A stretch of DNA of 55,098 bases from contig JBPCNP010000010.1 of the NCBI GenBank assembly GCA_051001215.1, forward strand, positions 1-55,098, written 5' to 3'. This DNA is from DATAQC01 sp051001215. GTDB lineage: Bacteria > Actinomycetota > Acidimicrobiia > Acidimicrobiales > AC-14. The notes beneath the pieces were generated by a model. It had not been told where the DNA came from. It searched no databases and was given only the letters and a program-made list of their open reading frames with translations. Both the position numbers and the translations under genes were made by a program. Below, piece after piece: positions 30,874-43,442 of the stretch (within the stretch, counting starts at the first letter, position 1; each line of letters begins with the position of its first letter).

Positions 30874-31367
30874 TCGTGCTCGTGCTGGGAGGGGCGCGGT
30901 CGGGCAAGTCGAAGGTGGCCGAGACGAGGGCGGCCGACCTGGCCGCCGGGGCGCCCGTCACGGTGCTGGCCACCGCCGTGGTGGGCGACGACGACATGGC
31001 CGCCCGAGTGGCGGCGCACCGGGCCAGGCGTCCGAGCACATGGGCCACGGTCGAGACGGGGGCCGACCTCGTCGGTGCGCTCGAGTCGTGCCGGGGGGCC
31101 GCCCTCGTCGACGCCCTCGGCACCTGGGTGGTTGCGGCACCCGACTTGTCCGTCGACGCCGGGCGTCTCTGCACGGTCCTGACCGGGCGCGACGGGGACA
31201 CGGTCGTGGTCTCCGAAGAGGTGGGCCTTGGCGTGCACCCGTCGTCGGAGGCCGGGCGACGCTTCCGCGACGTCCTCGGCCTGGTGAACCAGGCCGTGGC
31301 CTCGGTGGCCGACGAGGTCGTGCTGGTGGTGGCCGGCCGCACCCTGGCTCTCGGGGGACGGGCGTGA
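30870..31367 (+). CDS. cobU: adenosylcobinamide kinase / cobinamide-phosphate guanylyltransferase
   Basis: Phosphorylates adenosylcobinamide and attaches GMP. 165 residues: P-loop LVLGGARSGKSKVAE, then VLATAVVGDDDMAARVAAHRARRPSTW, VDALGTWV, VVVSEEVGLGVHPSSEAGRRFRDVLGLVNQAVA and VLVVAGRTL. All are CobU/CobP signatures. It overlaps cbiZ and cobS by 4 bases each. Confidence 0.94.
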   Translation: MIVLVLGGARSGKSKVAETRAADLAAGAPVTVLATAVVGDDDMAARVAAHRARRPSTWATVETGADLVGALESCRGAALVDALGTWVVAAPDLSVDAGRLCTVLTGRDGDTVVVSEEVGLGVHPSSEAGRRFRDVLGLVNQAVASVADEVVLVVAGRTLALGGRA

Positions 31368-32173
31368 CACCTGCTAGCGACGCGGCGGGCGCGGTGGCCT
31401 TTCTCACGCCTGTCGGCGGGGGACGAGCCCCCTCGCCCGGGGCCCTGGCATGGTTCCCGGCCGTCGGCGCCTCGATGGGGTTGGCTCTCGGCGGAGTGTG
31501 CTGCGTCGCCTCCCAGGTGTGGCCGCCACCGGTGGTCGCCGCCGTCGTGGTCGTCGCCGACCTGGGCCTCACCGGCTTGCTCCATCTGGACGGCCTGATC
31601 GACGCCGCCGACGGCCTGCTTCCCCACCTCGACCGCCAGCGGCGCCTCGACGTCATGGCCGACCCCAGGGCGGGAGCGTTCGGCGTCGGGGCAGCCGCGG
31701 CTGTGCTCCTCGTGCGCTGGTCGGCGCTGGCTGCCGTGCCTCCGAGCCCCCTGCTCCTGGCCGGTCTGTGGTGTGCCTCGCGCACGGCCATGGCCGTCAT
31801 CGCCCGCACGCTGCCCTACGCCCGGCCGACGGGCCTGGCCACGGCGTTCCTGGACCCCCGGGCCCAATCCCCCGCTCAGGGGGCCGCTCGGGCCCAATCC
31901 CTCGCTCAGGGGGCCGCTCGGGCCCGGGGCGGCCGTCCCGCAGCGTTGGCCGTTGGCGGGCTCATCGGTTCGCTCGCCATGGCCGGCGCCGGCGGCGGCC
32001 TCAGTGGCGTGGCCGCAGTGGGCGCGCTCACGGCGGCGGCAGTGGGGGTGATGGCGCTGGCCCAGCGCCGCCTCGGTGGGTTCACCGGCGACGTCCTCGG
32101 TGCGGCCGGCCTGGTGGGGGAGACGGTGGGGCTGGTCGTTGCCGCTGCCCGCCCCCGTTGGAGGATGACGTGA
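31364..32173 (+). CDS. cobS: adenosylcobinamide-GDP ribazoletransferase
   Basis: Joins the corrin ring to alpha-ribazole in the membrane, the last step of assembly. 269 residues and several helices; LTGLLHLDGLIDAADGLLPHLDRQRRLDVMADPRAGAFG is the metal-binding CobS signature; ARTLPYARPTGLATAF and RRLGGFTGDVLGAAGLVGE are also conserved. Between them an in-frame 30-bp repeat (twice) encodes AQSPAQGAAR and AQSLAQGAAR in a loop between helices, an insertion I would not expect in the family. Confidence 0.93.
   Translation: MTPASDAAGAVAFLTPVGGGRAPSPGALAWFPAVGASMGLALGGVCCVASQVWPPPVVAAVVVVADLGLTGLLHLDGLIDAADGLLPHLDRQRRLDVMADPRAGAFGVGAAAAVLLVRWSALAAVPPSPLLLAGLWCASRTAMAVIARTLPYARPTGLATAFLDPRAQSPAQGAARAQSLAQGAARARGGRPAALAVGGLIGSLAMAGAGGGLSGVAAVGALTAAAVGVMALAQRRLGGFTGDVLGAAGLVGETVGLVVAAARPRWRMT
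31861..31925. repeat. palindromic repeat family B, two 30-bp units in cobS
   Basis: Units at 31861-31890 and 31891-31920 differ by one base; a partial third starts at 31921. The core CCCGCTCAGGGGG and GGCCGCTCGGGCC are both inverted repeats with short loops. Each unit matches the repeats at 36181-36266 in cobN at about 25 of 30 positions. Confidence 0.85.
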
Positions 32174-33135
32174 CGGCCCTGGCCCCCCGGGCGTTGGGGG
32201 CGGCTGCGGGAGTCCTCGTGGACCGCCTGACCGGTGAGCCACCCGCCGTCGCTCACCCGGTGGTCGCCTTCGGGGCAACCATGCGTCGCGCCGAAGAAAC
32301 CCTGTGGAGTGACGCACGCCGTCCCGGCGCGGTCTACGCGGTCGCCGGGGTGAGCCTCGGAGCGGGGGCGGGAGCACTCGTAGGCTCGACGCTCGTGGCC
32401 ACCGCGCTGGCCGTCGGCGGTCGGGCCCTGGCCGGGGCGGCCACATCGGTGTCCACCGCTCTGGCCGGCGACGACCTCGACGGCGCCCGCGCCCTGCTTC
32501 CCAGCCTGGTCGGCCGTGACCCCGACGGCCTCGACGCCAAGGCCATGGTGCGAGCGGTCGTGGAGTCGGTGGCCGAGAACACCGTCGACGCTGTCGTCGC
32601 CCCCGCCCTCTGGGCCGCGGTTGCGGGGGCCGCCGGCGCCCTGGGCTACCGGGCGGCCAACACCCTCGACGCCATGGTTGGTCACCGCTCGCCGCGCTAC
32701 GGCCGGTTCGGCTGGGCCAGCGCCCGCATCGACGACCTGGCCGGCTGGTTGCCGGCGCGGGTCACCGCCGTGCTCGTGGTGGCCGTGCGTCCCCGATCGG
32801 CCGTTGCCGTGTGGCAGGCCGTGCGCCAGGATGCCCCTGGCCACCCGTCGCCCAACGCCGGCGTGGCCGAGGCCGCCTTCGCCGCTGCCCTGGGCCTGCG
32901 CCTGGGCGGTGCCTGCAGCTACGACGGCCGGGTGGAGCTACGTCCGTCCCTCGGAGACGGACGCCCTCCCGAGACTGCCGACATCGCCCGGGCCGTCCAT
33001 CTGTCGACCGACGTGTCGCTGGCCCTGGCCGCGGCGCTGGCCACCGTGGGTCTGGTCGCCCGGTGGGCGACGGCGAGTCGCTCGGTGGGTGCGGGCCGGG
33101 GCGGCCTGCGCAGGCGGCGAAGGAGGAGCCGGTGA
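32170..33135 (+). CDS. cbiB: adenosylcobinamide-phosphate synthase
   Basis: A membrane enzyme that attaches aminopropanol phosphate to adenosylcobyric acid. 321 residues with VLVDRLTGEPPAVAHPVVAFG, VESVAENTVDAVVAPALWAAV, ALGYRAANTLDAMVGHRSPRYGRFGWASARIDDLAGWLPARV and GHPSPNAGVAEAAFAAAL, the classic CbiB (CobD) motifs. It overlaps both neighbours by 4 bases. An arginine-rich tail ends the protein. Confidence 0.95.
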   Translation: MTALAPRALGAAAGVLVDRLTGEPPAVAHPVVAFGATMRRAEETLWSDARRPGAVYAVAGVSLGAGAGALVGSTLVATALAVGGRALAGAATSVSTALAGDDLDGARALLPSLVGRDPDGLDAKAMVRAVVESVAENTVDAVVAPALWAAVAGAAGALGYRAANTLDAMVGHRSPRYGRFGWASARIDDLAGWLPARVTAVLVVAVRPRSAVAVWQAVRQDAPGHPSPNAGVAEAAFAAALGLRLGGACSYDGRVELRPSLGDGRPPETADIARAVHLSTDVSLALAAALATVGLVARWATASRSVGAGRGGLRRRRRRSR

Positions 33136-34046
33136 CCGTCGTCGGAGTACCGCCGCCCGGTCCCCACGGCGGGGACGGGACCCGTCTGGCCACTGCCTTG
33201 GGTGTCGACCCCGGGGCCATCGTCGACCTGTCGGCCAGTCTCAACGCCGCCGCCCCCGATGCCGGCGAGGTGGTGGGCAAGCACCTCGACGCCCTGACCC
33301 GCTACCCCGACCCGGCGGCAGCGACGGCGGCGATGGCCGCCGCCCTCGACGTCGACCCCGCGCTGGTCCTGCTCACCAACGGTGGGGCCGAGGCCATTGC
33401 CCTGGTGGCGGCCGAGCTCGGGGGGAGCGTCGACGAACCCGATTTCTCCCTCTACCCTCGGGGGACCGGCCCCCGGTGGCGGTCGAACCCCCACAGCCCG
33501 AGCGGCCTGCTGGCCGGTCCCGAGGTGCGCGCCCAGGTGTGGGACGAGGCCTTCTACCCCTTGGCCACGGGCCGCTGGACCCGCGGTGACGCCGAGGCAG
33601 GAGCCGTGGTCGTGGGTTCGCTCACCAAGGTCTTCGCCTGCCCCGGCTTGCGGGTGGGCTACGTGGTGGCTCCCGATGGTGACCTGGCCCGGCGCCTGGC
33701 CGGGCGCCAGACGACCTGGTCGGTGAACGGCCTGGCTGCGGCGGCCGTCCCCGACCTGCTGGCGGTCGCCGATCTGGCCGCGTGGGCCACGCTCGTCGCC
33801 GCCTATCGGGCCGAGCTGGTGGCGTTGCTCGACACCTTCGGCTTCCACCCCGAACCCTCCGACGCACCGTGGGTACTGGTGCGCGCCCCCGGCCTGCGGG
33901 CCCGCCTGGCGCCCCACGGTGTGCTCCTGCGCGACTGCGCGTCCTTCGGCCTGCCCGACCACGTCCGCATCGCCGTCCCGGACCTGGCCGGCCTGGCCCG
34001 CCTGGCCGACGCCCTCGCCACCGACGCAGAGCGGTCCGGCCGGTGA
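33132..34046 (+). CDS. cobC: threonine-phosphate decarboxylase-like aminotransferase
   Basis: A pyridoxal-phosphate fold I enzyme; in this operon it should provide (R)-1-amino-2-propanol phosphate for CbiB. 304 residues, shorter than typical (about 330-360). DLSASLNAAAPDAGEVV and LTRYPDP at the start, LLTNGGAEAIALVA, NPHSPSGLLAG and the PLP lysine in VVGSLTKVFACPGLRVGYVVAP. Overlaps cbiB and cobQ by 4 bases. Histidinol-phosphate aminotransferase is the closest alternative, but the context argues for the cobalamin role. Confidence 0.87.
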   Translation: MTVVGVPPPGPHGGDGTRLATALGVDPGAIVDLSASLNAAAPDAGEVVGKHLDALTRYPDPAAATAAMAAALDVDPALVLLTNGGAEAIALVAAELGGSVDEPDFSLYPRGTGPRWRSNPHSPSGLLAGPEVRAQVWDEAFYPLATGRWTRGDAEAGAVVVGSLTKVFACPGLRVGYVVAPDGDLARRLAGRQTTWSVNGLAAAAVPDLLAVADLAAWATLVAAYRAELVALLDTFGFHPEPSDAPWVLVRAPGLRARLAPHGVLLRDCASFGLPDHVRIAVPDLAGLARLADALATDAERSGR

Positions 34047-35730
34047 CCGGGCCCGCCGGCCCCGGAGGCAGCGCCGGGCCCTCCGGGCCCGCCGGGCCCG
34101 GAGGCAAAACCGGTCTGTTGATGGTGTGCGGCACGGCCAGCGATGTGGGCAAGAGCCATCTGGTCACCGCCCTGTGCCGCCTCTTTCACCGGCGGGGAGT
34201 ACGGGTGGCGCCGTTCAAAGCCCAGAACATGGCACTGAACTCGGCCGTCACCCCGGCGGGCCATGAGATCGGCCGGGCCCAGGCCGTGCAGGCCCGGGCC
34301 GCGGGCGTCGACGCCGAAGTGGCGATGAACCCGGTGCTGGTCAAGCCCACAGGGGAGCGCACCAGTCAAGTCGTGGTCATGGGCCGCCCCTGGGGCCACC
34401 ATGACGCCGTCTCGTTCCAGGCGGCCAAGGCCGGGCTGCGGGTCATCGTGGCCGACGCGCTGGCCGACCTGCGTTCCCGGTTCGACGTCGTCATCCTCGA
34501 AGGGGCCGGCAGCCCGGCCGAGATCAACCTGCTCGACGATGACATCGTCAATCTGCGCCTCGCTGCCGAGGTGGGCGCCCCCGCCCTGGTGGTGGGCGAC
34601 ATCGACCGGGGCGGGGTGTTCGCCGCCCTCTACGGCACCGTCGCCCTGCTGCCCGACGACCTGCGGCCCCTGGTGCGGGGCTTCGTGATCAACAAGTTCC
34701 GGGGTGACCCGGCCCTGCTGGGCGACGGGCTGGCCGATCTGGAGCGCCGTAGCGGCGTGCCCACGTTGGGTGTGCTGCCCTGGATCCACGATGTCGGCCT
34801 CGACGCCGAGGACTCCCTGGCCCTTCGAGGGCGCCGGCCTTCGGCCGCCACGCATTCTCTGGGCGACACTCTCGACGTAGCCGTCGTCCGTTTCCCGAGG
34901 ATCGCCAACTTCACCGACCTCGAGGCCCTGGAGACCGAGCCGGGTGTCGGCGTGCGCATGGTCGAACAGCCCGGAGTCCTGGGCGACCCCGACCTGGTGG
35001 TGCTGCCCGGGACCAAGACCACGGTGGCCGACCTGGAATGGCTTCGCCACACTGGTCTCGACCTGGCGCTCAACGGCGCCCGGGCCCGGGGAAGCGTGGT
35101 CCTGGGCATCTGCGGCGGGTACCAGATGCTCGGCCAGACGATCGTCGACGAGGTGGAGGCGCCGGCCTCCGGGCATGGCCGAGCGGCGGACCTGGGCCGG
35201 GTCCCCGGGCTGGGCTGGCTGGACGTGACCACCGAGTTCGCTCCGACCAAGGTCACCCGCCAGCGCCGGGGGTGGGCCCTCGGCCAGCACGTGGCCGGTT
35301 ACGAGATCCACCACGGCCGGGTGAGCCAGGGCCCGGCGGCGCGCCCCTGGGCCCACCTCGACGGCGACGAGGGTCGCAGCGACGAGGGGGCGAGCGATGC
35401 CACGGGCCAGGTCCGGGGGACGACCCTGCACGGCCTGTTCGACGACGACGGGTTTCGGCGGGCGTTCCTGGTCGACGTGTCCAGGCGTCGGGATCGCGAC
35501 TTCGTGCCCGTCCACCGATCGTTCGCCGCCGCCCGCGAGGCCCAGATCGACCGCCTGGCCGACATGGTCGAGGCCAACCTCGACCTGGCCGCCGTCGACG
35601 AGCTGACCGGCCACTACGTCCAGGCCACGCAGGCCGAGCAACGCGTTCGGGCCACGCAGGCCGAGCCACCCGTTCGGGCCACGCAGGCCGAGCAAACCGT
35701 TCGGGCCACGCAGGCCAGGGAGCCTTCTCG

Positions 35731-35734
<4 letters not shown>
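34043..35734 (+). CDS. cobQ: cobyric acid synthase
   Basis: Amidates the b, d, e and g side chains. 563 residues: P-loop domain (LLMVCGTASDVGKSHLVTALCRLF, APFKAQNMALNSAVT, AEVAMNPVLVKP, EGAGSPAEINL, VGDIDRGGVFAALYGT) and a glutaminase domain with the nucleophile in VLGICGGYQMLG and a histidine in GYEIHHGR. Both ends are unusual: the first 22 residues are Gly/Pro repeats (GPAGPGGSAGPSGPAGPGG), and the last 35 are ATQAEQRVR-type repeats encoded by family A palindromic repeats. GTG 34043 and the stop overlap the neighbouring genes. Confidence 0.95.
34046..34108. repeat. GC-rich repeats at the cobQ 5' end
   Basis: GGGCCCGCCGG followed by CCCCGGAGGCA-type segments occurs twice about 36 bases apart, in frame, giving Gly-Pro-Ala repeats before the P-loop domain. 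Several GGGCCC and CCGG palindromes lie within. Confidence 0.6.
35624..35718. repeat. palindromic repeat family A, three and a half 27-bp units at the cobQ 3' end
   Basis: Units at 35624-35650, 35651-35677 and 35678-35704 plus a partial one to 35718. On the minus strand the core is GGCCTGCGTGGCCCGAACG, matching the repeats at the cobI and cobM ends and in cbiG. Here it is read in the opposite orientation, so the encoded peptide (RATQAEQ) differs. Confidence 0.85.
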
Positions 35735-39422
<3,688 letters not shown>

Positions 39423-39426
<4 letters not shown>

Positions 39427-41339
39427 ACCAGTTCCCCTTCGCCGCTGTCGTCGGCCAGGACGACGCCAAGTTGGGGCTGTTGCTGGCCGCCGTCGACCCC
39501 CGCATCGGCGGGGTGCTGCTGCGAGGGGCCAAGGGCTCGGCCAAGACCACGTTGGCCCGGGGGCTGGCCGCCCTCCTCCCGGGGGACGCCCCCTTCGTGG
39601 AGCTGCCCCTCGGAGCCACCGAGGACCGGGTGATCGGGTCCATCGACCTGGCCGCTGCCCTCACCGGGGGCGAGGTGCGCTTCCTGCCCGGCTTGCTGGC
39701 CGCGGCCGACGGCGGGGTGCTCTACGTCGACGAGGTGAACCTGCTCGCCGACCACCTGGTCGACGTGCTCCTCGACGTGGCCGCCTCGGGCGTCAACCGG
39801 GTGGAGCGGGAAGGCATCGCCCATGTGCACCAGAGCCGTTTCGTCCTCGTCGGTTCCATGAACCCCGAAGAGGGCGAGCTTCGGCCCCAGTTCCTCGATC
39901 GCTTCGGTCTGTCCGTCGATGTGGCGGCCGACACCGACCCCGAGCGGCGGGCCACCGCCGTCGCTCGGCGTCTGGCCTTCGACGCCGACCCGGTGGAGCT
40001 CGGGCGTGAGTGGTCTGACGCCCAGGACCAGCTCCGTACCAGGGTCATCGGCGTCGTGCCAGCCGCGGTGACGCCCGAGCTGACGCTGACGGTCAGCACC
40101 CTGTGCGCCGACCTGGGTGCCGAGAGCCTGCGGGCCGACCTCGTCACCTGCCGGGCGGCGGCCGCCCTGGCGGGACTCGACCAGCGGGACGAGGCCACTG
40201 TCGACGATGTCCGTCGCGTGGCGCCGCTCGCTCTTGGCCACCGCCGCCGCCGCCAACCCTTCGAGCCCCCGGGCATCGACTCCGACGAGGTGGACCGCGC
40301 CCTCGACCGGCCCGACCCAGGGGCCGGCCACGATCCCGAGGCGGGAACCAACCCGGCCCCCGACGGTGATGACGGCACCGGTGGTGGGACCGGCCCCACC
40401 GGTGACGGCGGGCCCGGCAACCGCGAGCCCGACTCCCACGGTTCCCCGGGGGCGCCCCCGGCCCAGGACCCTGTGGCTGCAATGGCTGCCCCCACCAGCG
40501 TCGTGCGCCTGGCGGCGGCGGCGGGGTCGGCAGCGGGGTCCGATGGCCGCCGCTCGACCGCGGTCGGGACCCGGGGCCGCCTGGTCGGCGATCGCCAGCC
40601 AGCCGGGCCCGTGGGCTCGGTGGCCATGGCCGCCACCGTCCGGGGCGCCGCCACCCGGGGCGCCGCCACCTGGGGCGCCGCCACCCGGGAGGCCGTGGCC
40701 GGGGACAGCACCGCCGGGGCGGGCCGTGGCCCGGTCGTCCAGGCCGCCGACCTGCGCGAGGCGGTGCGCGAGCGACGGGTCGGGAACCTGGTGGTGCTGG
40801 TCGTCGACGCCTCGGGGTCGATGGGGGCGGCGCAGCGCATGGAGGCGGCCAAGGGCGCGGTGATGAGCCTGCTCCTCGATGCCTACCAGCGGCGCGACCG
40901 GGTGGCTATGGTCACCTTCCGCGGCGAGGAGGCCGAGGTCGCCCTGCGCCCCACGGGGAGCGTCGAGGTGGCCCGGGCCCGCCTGGCCGACTTGCCCACC
41001 GGGGGACGAACCCCGCTGGCAGCGGGACTCGTCGCCGCCCTCGACCTGGCCACGTCGACCGGCCGCCACGACGACGCTGAACGGCCCCTGCTCGTGGTGG
41101 TCACCGACGGACGGGCGACCGCCGGCCCGCCATCGGTCGACCCGGTGCGGGCGGCCAGGGATGCGGCCTCGTCGGTGCGCCGGCGGGGGGTGGCCGCCGT
41201 CGTGGTCGACGTGGAGGAGGGCCCGACCCGTCTCGGCCTGGCCGGCCAGCTGGCCGAGGCCATGGGGGCCCGCCATCTCACCCTGGGCCAGCTCTCGGCC
41301 GGGGCCCTGACGAACGCCGTGCGCGCCGCCTTCGACTGA
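39423..41339 (+). CDS. fused ChlI/ChlD-type Mg/Co-chelatase ATPase subunit
   Basis: 638 residues combining the AAA+ ATPase (BchI/CobS-like) and the von Willebrand A subunit (BchD/CobT-like) in one chain. Walker A GAKGSAKTT near 40, Walker B GGVLYVDEVNLLADHLVD near 100, sensor motif VGSMNPEEGELRPQFLDRFGL; then a 120-residue linker rich in Gly/Asp/Pro with RGAAT repeats; then a VWA domain with the MIDAS start VLVVDASGSMG. It should power CobN, whose stop it overlaps (ATGA). It is the last gene of the riboswitch operon. Confidence 0.92.
40641..40685. repeat. three 15-bp tandem units in the chelatase linker
   Basis: CGGGGCGCCGCCACC occurs at 40641-40655 and 40656-40670, and with one change at 40671-40685, giving RGAAT-type pentapeptides in the disordered linker between the AAA+ and VWA domains. 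Confidence 0.75.
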
Positions 41340-41433
41340 GCAGACTGCCCGGCCTCGCCCCGATCCGGGCCTGCGGACGGCGCTGGGCCCCGGCGCGGTT
41401 TGCAGCCGGGACGATGGCCCGGTCGCGGCCCGC

Positions 41434-41439
41434 TACCGT
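41434..41439 (+). promoter_or_regulatory. -10 element of arfB
   Basis: TACCGT ends 6 bases before GTG 41446; probable leaderless message. Confidence 0.45.
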
Positions 41440-41445
41440 CGAGGG

Positions 41446-41856
41446 GTGGCCGACGAGTTGCGGGTCAGCCCCACGTGTCGGATCCCCCTCGGTGAGCTCG
41501 AGTGGCGGTTCAGCACCTCGAGCGGCCCCGGGGGCCAGCACGTCAACACCGCCAACACCCGGGCCGAGGTGCGCTTCGACGTGGCCGACTCCCCGTCGCT
41601 CGGCCCCCGTCAGCGGGGCCGTCTGCTGGAGAAGCTGGGACCGGTGGTCAGGGTGGTGGCGTCGGACGAGCGGTCCCAGGCCCGGAACCGCCAGCTTGCC
41701 CTGGAGCGCCTCCGGGCCCGCCTGGCCGACGCCCTGCACGTCGAGCGTCCCCGTACGCCGACCCGGCCGTCGCGATCGGCGCGCGAGAGGCGGATGGGGG
41801 CCAAGCGCCGGCGGGGCGAGATCAAGCGGGGGCGGGGGCGGCCGGAGCCTGAGTGA
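41446..41856 (+). CDS. arfB: peptidyl-tRNA hydrolase ArfB (YaeJ), ribosome rescue
   Basis: Releases stalled ribosomes. 136 residues: the catalytic GGQ in FSTSSGPGGQHVNTANTRAEVRFD near residue 30 and a strongly basic C-terminal tail (MGAKRRRGEIKRGRGR) that enters the mRNA channel, as in ArfB rather than in full-length release factors. The GTG start at 41446 has a -10 hexamer 6 bases upstream. Confidence 0.93.
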   Translation: MADELRVSPTCRIPLGELEWRFSTSSGPGGQHVNTANTRAEVRFDVADSPSLGPRQRGRLLEKLGPVVRVVASDERSQARNRQLALERLRARLADALHVERPRTPTRPSRSARERRMGAKRRRGEIKRGRGRPEPE

Positions 41857-41860
41857 GCCG

Positions 41861-41959
41861 TCAGACGATGTCGTGGCACCCGCCGGTCGAGGGATCCTCG
41901 ACGCCGGCGGCGTCGGCCACGTGGGCGCACACCTGACGATAGGTGAGCCCGGCTTTCAC
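41861..41959 (-). CDS. possible 32-residue open frame
   Basis: GTG 41959 to TGA 41861 reads KAGLTYRQVCAHVADAAG, then ends GGCHDIV. It has the composition of a real protein (a helix-like stretch, two cysteines) but I recognise no family and see no ribosome site. It could be the tail of a lost gene. The surrounding 41857-42136 shows nothing else. Confidence 0.2.
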   Translation of the reverse strand: MKAGLTYRQVCAHVADAAGVEDPSTGGCHDIV

Positions 41960-42136
41960 TGGGAACGACCAGGGCGAGGGCCCGTCCCAGGTCGTCGGCG
42001 ACCCGGAGCGGTCCGACCGCGTCCGGCGGTGCGACCGGCGACGGCGGTGAACACGATGTTCGGAGGAGGGTGATGGTCACAACGGTCTCGACCGCTCATG
42101 TCCGGACGGCCTCGGCCGTCACACCGACGCCGCTGT

Positions 42137-43369
42137 TCAGCTGGTGAAGAGGCGGATGAGGTCGGACCCGTTGATCCAGTCGTTGGCCACATCGGTGAAG
42201 TGACCGCCGCCGTACTGGAGGAGGCGCACGTTGGCGTTGCACACCGCGCTGAGGAGAAACACCTGTTGGCGGTCGCAGGTGTAGGTGTGGCTCATGAACC
42301 CGCGATGGTCCTTGGTCGTGCGCAGCGCGGCGATCACGCTCGGCGCATTGATGTCGAGGGTCATCGCCGACAGCACGTCATGCAGGTCGATGACCTCGCT
42401 GAACCCGGCCTGGGCCAGGGCCGACGGGGCCGCCTTGGCCCCGAACTTCTTGCGCTCGTCGCGGTAGGTGACGACGTCGGGATCGGAGCCGTCGTAGGCC
42501 AGGAAGCCGGAGGTGAAGTAGGCGCCGTCGGCGCCTCCCCCGGAGGCGTCGATCACGCTCTGGGCCGCGCACGCCCCGGGGAACATCACCTTGGCCTTGA
42601 TCGACAGAGCCTTGCGGGCCGCCATGATGCGCGAGCACCCCTGCGGCGGGAACACGGCCAGGATGACGTCGGGGTTGTTGCGAGCCACGTCGTTGAGCGC
42701 CGGCGTGAAGTCGGCCGTGTCGGCCTTCTCGGCCACCAGCTTGACGTCGGTGACGCCCTTCTTGCCCAGCACGTCCTTGGCCACCTCCACGGCCGTCGCA
42801 AGGAGCCCGGGGAGATCGATGTAGACGACAGCCACCTTCTTGGCGTGCAGGACGTCGGTGACGTACTGGGCCTGGCCGAGCAGGTCGGCGGCCGCCCCGC
42901 CCGTGAGCATGAACGCGGCGCTCGCCGTCAGCTCGTCGCCCAAGGTGGGGGAGGCACCGACGTAGGGGATGCCGGCCGTGTCGAACACCGGGATCGACGC
43001 GGCCGCACCGAGATCGAGCCCGCCGAGCACGGCGATCGGGTTCTTCAGGCGCAGGCGGTTGGCGCAGGCCTGTGACGACTCGGGAGAACCGTCGGTGGCG
43101 CAGGTTTCCAGTGCGATGGGGTGGCCCCGAACCCCACCCAGCTTGGTGTTGACGTAGCGGACCGCCGCCTCGGCATCGGTGCGCACCTCCGGGAAGGACC
43201 CCGCGGCCGCGTTCTCCTGGTTGATGAAGCCGACCACCAACGGCGAGCCGCCGGCTTTCCGGGCGCCGCCGGACCCACCGCCCGAGCAGGCGGCGGCGAC
43301 GACGGCGATCACGACGAGGATGGTCATCCGCTGCCAGCCGTTGGTCGTGGACCTGTTCCTCGTGGGCAT
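42137..43369 (-). CDS. ABC transporter substrate-binding lipoprotein (branched-chain amino acid type)
   Basis: A lipid-anchored binding protein: the signal ends in the lipobox VAAAC with Cys28. The mature part (about 380 residues) begins with SPLVVGFINQENAAAGSFPEVRTDAEAAVRYVN, the usual start of Leu/Ile/Val-binding (Peripla_BP_6) proteins, and continues with KKVAVVYIDLPG and NPDVILAVFPPQGCSRIMAA. Ligand unknown. ATG 43369 sits 3 bases after GGAGG. It is divergent from the genes for its likely permease and ATPases. Confidence 0.9.
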   Translation of the reverse strand: MPTRNRSTTNGWQRMTILVVIAVVAAACSGGGSGGARKAGGSPLVVGFINQENAAAGSFPEVRTDAEAAVRYVNTKLGGVRGHPIALETCATDGSPESSQACANRLRLKNPIAVLGGLDLGAAASIPVFDTAGIPYVGASPTLGDELTASAAFMLTGGAAADLLGQAQYVTDVLHAKKVAVVYIDLPGLLATAVEVAKDVLGKKGVTDVKLVAEKADTADFTPALNDVARNNPDVILAVFPPQGCSRIMAARKALSIKAKVMFPGACAAQSVIDASGGGADGAYFTSGFLAYDGSDPDVVTYRDERKKFGAKAAPSALAQAGFSEVIDLHDVLSAMTLDINAPSVIAALRTTKDHRGFMSHTYTCDRQQVFLLSAVCNANVRLLQYGGGHFTDVANDWINGSDLIRLFTS

Positions 43370-43395
43370 GATCCTCCGGGCCGGTGGCCCGTCGC

Positions 43396-43401
43396 TAGCC
43401 T
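43396..43401 (+). promoter_or_regulatory. -10 element of the fused permease/ATPase operon
   Basis: TAGCCT in the 73-base gap between the divergent binding-protein and permease genes; the predicted transcript starts near 43408, just before an AAAGG ribosome site. Confidence 0.35.
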
Positions 43402-43442
43402 CCGACGGGCCGGAAAGGTGGACGAGTATCGGACCCTACTTC

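Noticed and set aside
33132..34046. Histidinol-phosphate aminotransferase (hisC)
   Set aside because: Same fold, but it is embedded in the cobalamin operon between cbiB and cobQ with overlaps on both sides.
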